Source: Enterocloster bolteae
GTDB taxonomy: Bacteria > Bacillota_A > Clostridia > Lachnospirales > Lachnospiraceae
Direction of reading: 5' to 3'
Length of the DNA: 24,984 nucleotides
NCBI GenBank assembly: GCA_021769025.1
Contig: JAETTS010000004.1
Span: forward strand, 1 to 24,984
Shown here: positions 1 to 7,700 of the stretch, piece by piece
Layout: each line of letters opens with the position of its first letter
Position numbering within the stretch: the first letter of the stretch is position 1
Notes under the pieces: generated by a model
Seen by the model: only the letters and a program-made list of their open reading frames with translations
What the model was told of the DNA's origin: nothing
The model's database searches: none
Program-made: the position numbers and the translations under genes

Positions 1-516
1 AAGCTGTTTGGCTCTAGCCGTATGGAAGGCGGTCAGGTCTATTCTTGGGTAGCCCCGGTAATGATCGGTAAGGATCATCCGCTGTATGCCGTATCCGATG
101 TGTATAATGGTATTATGGTGAAGGGAAATATGCTGGGGACTTCCATGTACTATGGCAGCGGAGCTGGAAAACTTCCTACAGCCAGCGCAGTGGTTGCGGA
201 TATCATGGAGGCAGCCAAGCATTCAGACGAGAATGTTCCATTGGGATGGACAGGGGAACCCCTTGAGATTGCACCTATGGAAAACACCTGTCATCGCTAT
301 TTTGTCCGCATATCCGGTCGGTATGAGACGCAGAAGGAAGTGGTGGAGCAAATCCTTGGCTCCTGCCAGATCATTACATTGGAAGGCCTGAATGAATATG
401 CAGCTTTGACAGAGAAGAAAAGTGAAAAACAGTTTATGGGGGAGCGCAGGGAACTGGAGGAAAAGCTGGCGGCTGTCTATCAGGGTGTTCTTCAGACTAT
501 CCGCGCAGAACTATGA
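1..516 (+). CDS. hom: Homoserine dehydrogenase, C-terminal part (5' end outside window)
   Basis: The reading frame is open from base 1 and stops with TGA at 514-516, so only the last 171 residues are visible. Homoserine dehydrogenase reduces aspartate semialdehyde to homoserine with NAD(P)H, the branch point to threonine and methionine in the cytosol. The recognisable part is the end of the catalytic domain, with HPLYAVSDVYNGI, a GNMLGTSMYYGSGAGKLPTA stretch and ASAVVADI, all typical of the family. The roughly 80 C-terminal residues sit where an ACT regulatory domain belongs (NTCHRYFVRI onward) but match that fold only loosely, so threonine feedback cannot be asserted. The stop overlaps the next gene's start by 4 bases (ATGA), indicating translational coupling. 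Confidence 0.93.
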   Translation, partial: KLFGSSRMEGGQVYSWVAPVMIGKDHPLYAVSDVYNGIMVKGNMLGTSMYYGSGAGKLPTASAVVADIMEAAKHSDENVPLGWTGEPLEIAPMENTCHRYFVRISGRYETQKEVVEQILGSCQIITLEGLNEYAALTEKKSEKQFMGERRELEEKLAAVYQGVLQTIRAEL

Positions 517-863
517 CAGATATGTTGGATCGATTGATACAGATGATCAGGCAGGGGTTCCCCTGCCTGTTTCATCTTTTGACTGGATACTACTGCCCGG
601 GGTGTGGCGGCACGAGGGCGGTGCGGTATCTGCTGCATGGCGAGATATGGAAAAGTATTCAGTATCATCCCCTGGTGTGCTATGTGGCAGTGGTTATTTT
701 GGTGGAGTTGTCACGGCTGATATACGACAAGGCCAAAAAGAGGCATACAGGATATTCGAAACGATATGAGACCCTTGTCTGGATTGGGGTGGCCATCATT
801 CTGATAAATTGGGGGATAAAGAATTATTGGCTGGCAGTGAAGGGAATTGATTTACTGCCCTGA
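513..863 (+). CDS. DUF2752 family small membrane protein
   Basis: A 116-residue protein whose ATG overlaps the preceding TGA (ATGA), so it is probably translated by coupling to homoserine dehydrogenase. The diagnostic DUF2752 motif CPGCGGTRA is at about residues 29-37, followed by a loop with a conserved-looking HPL and then two hydrophobic segments (about residues 54-68 and 88-103). The family is widespread in Firmicutes and has no established biochemical role. The paired cysteines suggest metal binding or a redox pair, which is inference. The link to the hom gene is positional only. Confidence 0.85.
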   Translation: MTDMLDRLIQMIRQGFPCLFHLLTGYYCPGCGGTRAVRYLLHGEIWKSIQYHPLVCYVAVVILVELSRLIYDKAKKRHTGYSKRYETLVWIGVAIILINWGIKNYWLAVKGIDLLP

Positions 864-921
864 TGTTCTCTGGAAAATAGCTAAATCGTTACAAAATATT
901 ATCTTTTTATAAATAAGAATA

Positions 922-950
922 TTGAGAAATAAAAGGTTTATTGGTATAAT
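922..950 (+). promoter_or_regulatory. Sigma-A-type promoter of the CofE-like gene
   Basis: TTGAGA at 922-927 and a perfect TATAAT at 945-950, separated by 17 bp. The -10 is preceded by TGG, giving an extended -10 (TGGTATAAT). Transcription would begin near 957, leaving a leader of about 113 nt before the ATG at 1070. Confidence 0.75.
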
Positions 951-1069
951 GAGAAAGCAAGCCGGTGAGAATGGCAAAATGAAGGATTCTAGTGCGGTTA
1001 AGACACTAGCATGGTTCAGACGCGCTAAGAACAGCTGGCAGAGGAAAAAGAGAACGAGGAGAGAAACAT
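951..1069 (+). other. 5' leader of the CofE-like gene with a small hairpin
   Basis: The leader contains a perfect 6-bp inverted repeat, CTAGTG (989-994) and CACTAG (1004-1009), with a 9-nt loop. The stretch that follows ends in the ribosome-binding site GAGGAGAG near 1055-1062. No known riboswitch class was recognised and there is no U-tract, so nothing here proves attenuation. Confidence 0.35.
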
Positions 1070-2269
1070 ATGGATAGAATGGTTGGAACTGTTTCCATGG
1101 GAGTCCGGGCCCCGATTATACGGCAGGGAGACGATCTGGCTCAGATTGTGGTAGATTCTGTGTTGGCGGCAGCAGAAGGAGAGCGTTTTGAGATTCGTGA
1201 CAGAGACGTGATTGCAGTGACAGAGGCTGTTGTGGCACGGGCCCAGGGGAATTATGCCACCACAGCACAGATTGCCGCAGATGTAAAGAGCAAGTTTGGA
1301 GATGATACGGTAGGTATTCTGTTTCCGATCCTCAGCAGAAACCGTTTTGCAATCTGCTTAAAAGGAATTGCTATGGGTTGCAAAAAAGTGGTGCTGATGC
1401 TAAGCTATCCCTCCGATGAAGTGGGGAATCATCTGTTGGATCTGGATCTTCTGGATGAGAAAGGGGTAAATCCCTGGAGCGATGTGCTGACAGAAGAGAA
1501 GTACCGTCAGTTATTTGGATACCCCAAGCATTACTTTACCGGCGTTGATTATGTAGAATATTATAAACAAATGATTCAGGATGCAGGTGCAGAGGTGGAA
1601 GTGGTTTTTGCCAACAACCCCAAGGCGATTCTGGAATACACAGATACGATTTTGAACTGTGATATCCATACCCGCCAGAGAACCAAGAGAATCCTGAAGG
1701 AGAATGGTGCAAGGAAAGTGTATTCTCTGGACGAGATCCTTACAGAGAGTGTTGATGGAAGCGGCTACAATGACAGATACGGCCTGTTGGGTTCCAACAA
1801 AGCCACGGAGACTACCGTAAAATTGTTCCCTATCCACTGTCAGGAGATGGTAGACCGAATTCACAACATGATGAAAGAGAAGACCGGGAAGAATGTGGAA
1901 GTCATGGTCTATGGGGACGGAGCTTTTAAGGATCCAGTGGGAAAGATATGGGAACTGGCGGATCCAGTGGTTTCCCCTGCTTACACAAAAGGCCTGGAAG
2001 GAACTCCCAATGAGGTAAAGCTTAAGTACCTGGCAGACAATGATTTTGCCAACTTGTCCGGACAGCAGCTTAAGGATGCGATCAAGAACTATATTCGGGA
2101 GAAGGATGAGAAGGCGGTAAGTCTGAAGGGAACCATGGTGACACAGGGAACCACCCCCAGAAGACTGACAGATCTGATCGGATCCCTGGCAGATCTTACT
2201 AGCGGAAGCGGAGATAAGGGAACACCGATTATTTATATTCAGGGGTATTTTGATAATTATACGAAATAA
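1070..2269 (+). CDS. Coenzyme F420-0:L-glutamate ligase-like (CofE-like) protein
   Basis: A 399-residue soluble protein. The N-terminus (GVRAPIIRQGDDL, then RDRDVIAVTEAVVARAQGN at about 43-61) matches the CofE/F420 ligase family, which adds glutamate to F420-0 using GTP in methanogens and actinobacteria. Other conserved-looking stretches are GILFPILSRNRF, GYNDRYGLLGSNKA and YGDGAFKDPVGKIWELADP. It is much longer than the usual archaeal enzyme (about 250 residues). Clostridia of this type are not known to make F420, so the true substrate is probably another carboxylate, which is inference. The start is set by GAGGAGAG about 8-10 bases upstream. It appears monocistronic, with its own promoter. 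Confidence 0.82.
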   Translation: MDRMVGTVSMGVRAPIIRQGDDLAQIVVDSVLAAAEGERFEIRDRDVIAVTEAVVARAQGNYATTAQIAADVKSKFGDDTVGILFPILSRNRFAICLKGIAMGCKKVVLMLSYPSDEVGNHLLDLDLLDEKGVNPWSDVLTEEKYRQLFGYPKHYFTGVDYVEYYKQMIQDAGAEVEVVFANNPKAILEYTDTILNCDIHTRQRTKRILKENGARKVYSLDEILTESVDGSGYNDRYGLLGSNKATETTVKLFPIHCQEMVDRIHNMMKEKTGKNVEVMVYGDGAFKDPVGKIWELADPVVSPAYTKGLEGTPNEVKLKYLADNDFANLSGQQLKDAIKNYIREKDEKAVSLKGTMVTQGTTPRRLTDLIGSLADLTSGSGDKGTPIIYIQGYFDNYTK

Positions 2270-2340
2270 AAGACAAGGGAGCCGGTGGTTTTTGTAAGGG
2301 AAACTGCCGGCTTTGGCAGCAATCTTATTATAAAAATTTT
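2270..2340 (+). other. Intergenic, weak hairpin downstream of the CofE-like gene
   Basis: The arms AGCCGG (from about 2280) and CCGGCT (near 2310) can pair across a loop of about 20 nt, but no run of T follows. This may be a poor terminator for the plus-strand gene. No gene is visible here. Confidence 0.25.
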
Positions 2341-2347
2341 CAGTGGC

Positions 2348-2385
2348 AAAAAATAAACTGCACGGAAGAACTATCTTCCATGCAG
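2348..2385 (-). terminator. Rho-independent terminator of the parA-comFB-DUF4190 unit
   Basis: Read on the minus strand: an inverted repeat at 2385-2358 (arms GGAAGA/TCTTCC extended by CTGCA/TGCAG around one mismatch, 4-nt loop), then a T-rich tract TTTATTTTTT at 2357-2348. It lies about 40 bases past the stop of the DUF4190 gene. There is no T-tract in the plus direction, so it does not serve the CofE-like gene. Confidence 0.85.
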
Positions 2386-2426
2386 CTGCCTTATGGCATT
2401 TCATGTTGTAGTTTTAAGAAGATAAC

Positions 2427-2951
2427 CTACGGATACATCTCCATAATCTCATTATACATCTCCATAAATTCCGGATCATTCATCAGTTTAAGAACATATC
2501 CCCAATAGAATGTCATACCAATGCTGACCAGAACCGAGATAATCGCCATCACCAGCCCTGCAATAGCAAATCCATGGAAGGGCCGTCCCTTTTTAGACAG
2601 AATCACCAGTACGATGGAAATCACTGCCAAAGGAAACTGAACAAAAGGTATGCAGCAGGTAAGCAGTGCAAAGATTCCTACAATCATAGAGGCAAGGGCC
2701 ATACCGTTGGACTGCTTAGGAGGAACCTGCTGGTATGAGTTCTGCTGATACGGCTGTTGATACGGAACCTGCTGATAAGAATTCTGCTGTCCGTTCTGCT
2801 GATACGGATTTTGCCCATATAGATTCTGCTGACCAGCCTGTTCATACTGGCTCTGCTGTCCATTCTGTTGATATGGACTCTGTTGATAAGTATTCTTTGG
2901 GGATACCTGGCTGGAATCTGTCTCAGGGCCCTGATTTGTATGTTCATCCAT
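2427..2951 (-). CDS. DUF4190-type membrane protein with Q/N/Y-rich N-terminus
   Basis: A 174-residue protein. Residues about 20-80 are a low-complexity run of YQQNGQQ- and PYQQ-like units, nearly all Gln, Asn, Tyr, Ser and Pro, and look disordered. The C-terminal half has two hydrophobic segments around a short basic loop (KKGRPFHG), the DUF4190 arrangement (MALASMIVGIFALLTCC... then FAIAGLVMAIISVLVSI). The tail is acidic and rich in Met. The start is supported by GGAGGT 7 bases upstream. It lies 36 bp after the ComFB-domain gene and is the last gene before the terminator, so it belongs to the parA unit. Its function is unknown. Similar proteins carry disordered Q-rich tails facing the cytoplasm. 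Confidence 0.85.
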   Translation of the reverse strand: MDEHTNQGPETDSSQVSPKNTYQQSPYQQNGQQSQYEQAGQQNLYGQNPYQQNGQQNSYQQVPYQQPYQQNSYQQVPPKQSNGMALASMIVGIFALLTCCIPFVQFPLAVISIVLVILSKKGRPFHGFAIAGLVMAIISVLVSIGMTFYWGYVLKLMNDPEFMEMYNEIMEMYP

Positions 2952-2987
2952 GATGTAAACCTCCGTTCTTTCCCGTTATGCCAAATA

Positions 2988-3788
2988 CTATTTCTTATGA
3001 CGGGGCCGTTCTCTTACCTTGCTGCAGGATTTCATAAACTCCGTCAGCATCGGAATCTTATACCGACTCTCATAATAACTCAGAATTGGGGAAATGGAAT
3101 CCTTGCTGGTGACAACATATTTGGATGGAAGCCCTGTCAAAGTCAATGCGCATACGTCGGCCATACACCGTTCGCAAGTACAAACATTGTGCTCCTCCAT
3201 AAGCTGCTGGACATTCTGACGCAGAAGCAGAAGTTCCATAACATTGATAAAGCGATATTCCCCATCCTCCAAATTACTGTTGACCAGACTTTCAGGAATG
3301 ATATTCCGGGCAGAGACCTTCATTGCGGCTCCGTTGCTGACATTCTGCTCCATCTGTAATTCCTGCTGGGCTGTAGGGCCTAGATCCGCTGTGGGAACCT
3401 CCCCTAACTCGGAAGAATCCGGTACAAAACTGTCCGAAACTGCTGCAGACAGGGTAGGTGTAGGCGAAATGGAAGCAGCTGCAGACGGCACGGATGCCTG
3501 CGGATGCGCCGGTACTCCCTGGGAAGGCATCGGATCAGCAGATTCTTCGACCTCTTTCTCCAACTCCTGGGTGAGATTCGTGAGAATCTCCTGGGAGACA
3601 CGGTCATCTCTGCTGCCTTTATCCACGACTGTCACCTTCTTTGGTGTGACAGTGTGGGACTGGACGCTGCTTTTCTCCTGTCCGGCAGCTGCCTCCGGAG
3701 CGGCAGCCTCTCCAGGAGCCGTTTCCGGAGAAGCCCCATTGGTCAACAGGTCCATAACATGTGATGTTTTATTGGTTTTCTTAGCCAT
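2988..3788 (-). CDS. ComFB-domain protein with long disordered N-terminal region
   Basis: A 266-residue protein with two parts. Residues 1-150 are rich in Ala, Pro, Ser and Glu with no clear fold. Residues about 175-255 match the ComFB family: FINVMELLLLRQNVQQLM, then four cysteines at 203, 205, 208 and 213 (CTCERCMADVC), then LTGLPSKYVV. Cys spacing suggests a zinc site. Bacillus ComFB is named for the late-competence operon. Recent work on cyanobacterial and Bacillus ComFB proteins reports cyclic dinucleotide binding, so a signalling role is plausible but inferred here. The start has a textbook AAAGGAGGT 8 bases upstream and overlaps the end of the parA gene by 8 bases, so the pair is probably translationally coupled. 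Confidence 0.85.
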   Translation of the reverse strand: MAKKTNKTSHVMDLLTNGASPETAPGEAAAPEAAAGQEKSSVQSHTVTPKKVTVVDKGSRDDRVSQEILTNLTQELEKEVEESADPMPSQGVPAHPQASVPSAAASISPTPTLSAAVSDSFVPDSSELGEVPTADLGPTAQQELQMEQNVSNGAAMKVSARNIIPESLVNSNLEDGEYRFINVMELLLLRQNVQQLMEEHNVCTCERCMADVCALTLTGLPSKYVVTSKDSISPILSYYESRYKIPMLTEFMKSCSKVRERPRHKK

Positions 3789-4572
3789 TATGTGATACCT
3801 CCTTTAGGTGAATAGCTGGTGCAATTTCATTTAAAAACAGCAGGTAATCCTTTACCGCTGCGGAACGGGGATTGTATGAGAAAATGCTCTCGCCATGGGC
3901 CGGCGCTTCGGCAATGGCAACCCCGGAACGGATCTTGGTGTCAAAGACCCTGGAATGAATCTGAACAGCAAGCTGTTCCGCCATCTCAAGCACATCTCTG
4001 GACAAAAGAGTACGGGGATTGTACCTGGTCAAAAGGATTCCCAGAACATTGAGCCCCGGGTTAAAGGTGTCCTGAACGGATTCGATGGTCTCCTTCAGCT
4101 GGGCGAGCCCTACAAGGCTTAAGATATCCGATGCCATGGGAATGATCAGGAAATCCGAGACAGAATAGGCATTCACCGTAAGCAGGTTGAGAGCCGGCGG
4201 GGTGTCTATGATAACGTAATCGTACTGGTCAATAATCGGCTGAATCGCATCCCGGAGAATATATTCTCTGCCGGACGTAATCTTATCCAAACCGCTGCTG
4301 CTGAGGGAAATATCAGACACCAAAAGATCGCCGTAATCCGTCTCCACAAGAGCCTTCTCTACGGAAACAGACCCTTTAAGGACATCCAGAACCGTGTATT
4401 CATGCCCCATGCCGGCTCCCAGACAGAAGCCTAAGTTACCCTGAGGATCCAGATCGATTCCCAAAACCCGTTTGCCTATCAGAGAAATGCCGGACGCCAA
4501 TGCCGCGGATGTGGTGGTCTTACCCACGCCGCCTTTTTGGTTTGAGACTGTAATAGTAATAGACAAAGTCAT
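3781..4572 (-). CDS. ParA/MinD-family ATPase (orphan, no ParB)
   Basis: A cytosolic P-loop ATPase of up to 263 residues. The deviant Walker A motif KGGVGKTTT is at 13-21, with the signature lysine 13 and catalytic lysine 18. GIDLDPQGNLG follows at the usual distance, and the Walker B-type strand is YDYVIIDTPPALN. Such ATPases dimerise on ATP and position cargo (chromosome, plasmid, flagella, chemoreceptors or conjugation machines) on the nucleoid or membrane. No ParB or parS is visible, and the partner gene is a ComFB-domain protein, so this is not an ordinary par locus. The ATG at 4572 touches its Shine-Dalgarno (GGAGG then one base), so the TTG at 4566 (7-base spacing, 261 residues) may be the real start. 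Confidence 0.9.
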   Translation of the reverse strand: MTLSITITVSNQKGGVGKTTTSAALASGISLIGKRVLGIDLDPQGNLGFCLGAGMGHEYTVLDVLKGSVSVEKALVETDYGDLLVSDISLSSSGLDKITSGREYILRDAIQPIIDQYDYVIIDTPPALNLLTVNAYSVSDFLIIPMASDILSLVGLAQLKETIESVQDTFNPGLNVLGILLTRYNPRTLLSRDVLEMAEQLAVQIHSRVFDTKIRSGVAIAEAPAHGESIFSYNPRSAAVKDYLLFLNEIAPAIHLKEVSHNG

Positions 4573-4578
4573 ACCTCC
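4564..4578 (-). promoter_or_regulatory. Ribosome-binding site that favours a TTG start for parA
   Basis: On the minus strand GGAGG (4578-4574) is followed by T and then ATG at 4572, a spacing of one base, which is too short for efficient initiation. The in-frame TTG at 4566-4564 is 7 bases from GGAGG, the preferred distance. The protein would then begin MSITITVSNQKGG. Which start is used was not established. Confidence 0.5.
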
Positions 4579-4633
4579 AACGTGTAAAAATAGTAAAAAT
4601 GATTTTCCAAATATTATTTTTATTATATAACAT

Positions 4634-4681
4634 GTCGATAAATAAGTATAGATTAAAATTTAATTTTTTTCAGGACAATAA
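4634..4681 (+). promoter_or_regulatory. Candidate sigma-D (flagellar) promoter region of fliD
   Basis: Two partial matches to the sigma-28/sigma-D pattern (TAAA-N15-GCCGATAA) occur in this AT-rich 196-bp divergent spacer. One is TAAA (4654-4657), 16 nt, GACAATAA (4674-4681, 6 of 8). The other is GTCGATAA at 4634-4641 (7 of 8 at -10) with a poor -35. Either would place the start 80-120 nt upstream of fliD. A minus-strand TATAAT (4627-4622) could serve parA but has a weak -35. Confidence 0.35.
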
Positions 4682-4768
4682 GGGTAGTTTTGGTAACGGT
4701 TCAGGAGGAATGGAACGGTTGCCGGTTTTGATTGAAAGACAGATTGTGAATGAAAGGAGTTTTTTTAA

Positions 4769-7700
4769 ATGGCAAGTTTATCAAGTGTATCCAGTTCCAA
4801 TAGCTTGGGGAATACAGCTTTAAGAGGGTTCGGGGGCATGGCATCGGGAATCGACCGCGATGCCATCATTGAGCAGATGACCCTGGGCACCAATACAAAG
4901 ATCGAGAGCCAGAAATCGGCTATGACAAAGCTTCAGTGGAAGCAGGAGGCATACAGAGGAGTTACGGATAAGATCCTGGATCTTACAGATAAGTATGCCA
5001 GCTATTCCTCTACCAGCAATTTGAAAGACTACACCCTCTTTTCCAAGAACCAGGTTACGGTTCATGGTGCAGACTCAGCGACCAGGTTTGTCACAGCTAC
5101 AGGAAGTTCCAGCCTGGTGGAGAGCATTGCCATTACAGGGGTTAAGCAGTTAGCAACCGCCACTGTCCGCCAGTCCAACAAGCATACGGTAGATGCGTTG
5201 AAGACAGGGGCTTTAAACCTGCAGAAGGATGGCTATGTAAAGTATTCAAAGTTGGAGGGGACAAAGCTTCAGATTGGTACGTTTGATAAGGACAAAAAGT
5301 TTACCCAGGCCTTTGAATTTGAGTTTAAAAGTTCCTATAAAGATGCAGACGGCAAGACGGTGAATATTGGTTATGTGCCCAAGGAAGGGGAAGATGCCCA
5401 GGCGTTTGCAACAAGGTTAGCCGGTGAATTAAACGACATGATAAAGGTTATGAAAGACAACGGCACCTTGGGAGGGGATATTGAGTTCAGCGCAGCGGAT
5501 GGAAAGTTGAATCTGAACAAGTTATCAACCGATGGCAACAATGCGTTAGAGATAAATCTTAACTCCTCCGCCCTTAGCGCTTTGGGATATTCACATAGTG
5601 GAACATCAAAGGGTGTCAGTATGGCTGATTTTAACACGGTGGATAGAAGAACAGACCTTATGGATTCTTCCGTCGGCGAGAGAAGTGTTCTTGACACTCT
5701 GGCAGGACAGAAGCTGATCTTTGAGTATGACGGGAGCCAGAAATCAGTTGAACTGATTACTAAGTCAGAATTGGCAGAATTAAAGGGGATTACAGACCCT
5801 GGGGCACAGTTTGACAAGGTGGTGGAAAATCTTCAGGCCCGTCTGAACAAGGCGTATGGTTCAGGCGCAATCACTGTAGGCAAGGAGGAAGTAGCCGGGG
5901 AAGGCTATCGGCTGACTTTTAAGACAAAAGGAGATTCTTCGGTAGCGCTATTGTCAAATGACAGCAATCTGCTTAAGACTCTGGGCGTAGAGTTCGGCGA
6001 GTCCAATAAGGTAAATGTGGATGGCAAGTTGGGCCAGGCTGCCTTAGGCCTTGATGCCAATGCCTACACCAAGTCCAATGGCCAGTTGGATCTTAAGATT
6101 AATGGCGTAAGCATCAATGGCCTGACTGCCAACAGCACGATTTCCGACATCCTGTCAAAGATAAATTCTACCACGGCAGCAGGCGTGAAGGCCACTTATG
6201 TGGATGCCACAGGACAGTTTATGCTGGTATCCAGCGAGACCGGACAGGGGCGGGAGATTTCCTTAGATTCTGCTTTGGCAGAGAAGCTTTTTGGCGGGTA
6301 TAGCTATGAGAAGGGCACTGACGGGAATTTTGTGGATCAAGATGGAAAAGAATTGACATATAAGGGAGCAGATGGCAAATATTACGTTAAAGATGGTACG
6401 TTTAAAGATAAACAGGTAGATGAAAACGGTTATATAAGATCTGACGATGGATACTTTATAGGCGAAGACGGGAGTCGGGTTAATGAGGCCGGGTATCGGG
6501 TAAATGCGCAGGGCAGATTAATTGATGCAGAGGGCTATCTGACAGATAAAAATGGAAACTTAGTAAATAAGGATGGGAAATTAGTTGTTGTTGTAGATGC
6601 GGCCGGAAATCTGGTGGATAAATCAGAGTTTAAAATAAATGATCAGGGAGAGTTTGTTGATAACGCTGGAAATAAATTAGGAGAAGCCGGCAGCCTTTAT
6701 AGCGTAAAACGAATCAATGCCGACGGCCATTTTGTAGTTGATGGAGCGGACGGTAAAGAGCGGCTGTCAGATATTGATGGCAATCTTGTAGACAAAGACG
6801 GCTACCGTGTTGATGAAGATGGATATTATCTGAATAAAGATGACAAGAGGGTTGACAAAGACGGCTATGAGCTTGATGCAAAGGGCAACTATATAGGTAA
6901 AGACGGAACTTTAGTACGTAAATTTGGTAATGACTGGTTTCAGGTAAACAAGGATGGCTATGTTGTAGGGAAAAAGGAATCGGAAGATGGATCGGATCCG
7001 GTTTATGTAACCAACATAGGAGGTACCTGGTATGAGGCGAAAGACGCGAAAGGCGACCTGATAGAAGATGCAGATGGAAATGTAATTTATAAAAAAGTAG
7101 ATGTGCCCAAGGATTTTGATCCTATGAAAGGGGAACGTGAGGCTTCTATAGACAAACCGGAACTCAACACAAACCAGCAGGGCAGCGGTGGCCCGGTAAA
7201 AGGAGGCGGCCCGGTAAATGCAGGCTTAGGCAGGCTGAATGGATATAAGGAGAACATTGAGGACGGGCAGAACGCCAAGATCCAGGTCAGCTATGGTAAT
7301 GGGGTTAAGGTAGATGTGGAGCGTTCTTCCAATACCTTCAATCTGGAAGGACTGACGGTTACTGTATCCGGTGTGTTCGGCGGCAAGTACGAAGGCAAAG
7401 TAGATGAAAACGGCTATAAAGTGAATGAAAGCGGTCAGTGGCTTGATAAGGACGGCAATGTTACGACGGATGAAAGCAAGCGAGTTTCCGGCTGGGTAGA
7501 AGATTCTTCCCAGACCATCACCTTCACGGCTAAAGCTGACGTAGACAAAGCAGTAGAAGCTGTAAAGGCATTCTTCGAGGACTTCAACGCTCTGGTATCT
7601 GAGGTCAACGGGCAGATCACATCCCGTCCGGACAGCAGCTACGGCCCCTTAACCACCGCTCAGAAGGAAGAGATGGATGAAACCTCCATTGAAAACTGGG

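Noticed and set aside
1511..2404. Long minus-strand open frame (297 codons) opposite the CofE-like gene
   Set aside because: It is antisense to a clear family member, has no ribosome-binding site and its translation has no recognisable features; it crosses the terminator of the minus-strand unit.
3781..4572. Interpretation of the ParA gene as a plasmid partition locus
   Set aside because: No ParB, parS-like iterons, replication gene or mobile-element boundary is nearby; neighbours are chromosomal housekeeping and flagellar genes.
4710..4823. Small leader ORF (MERLPVLIERQ...) overlapping the fliD start
   Set aside because: AGGAGG is only one base from its ATG and the peptide has no features; the overlap with fliD is out of frame.
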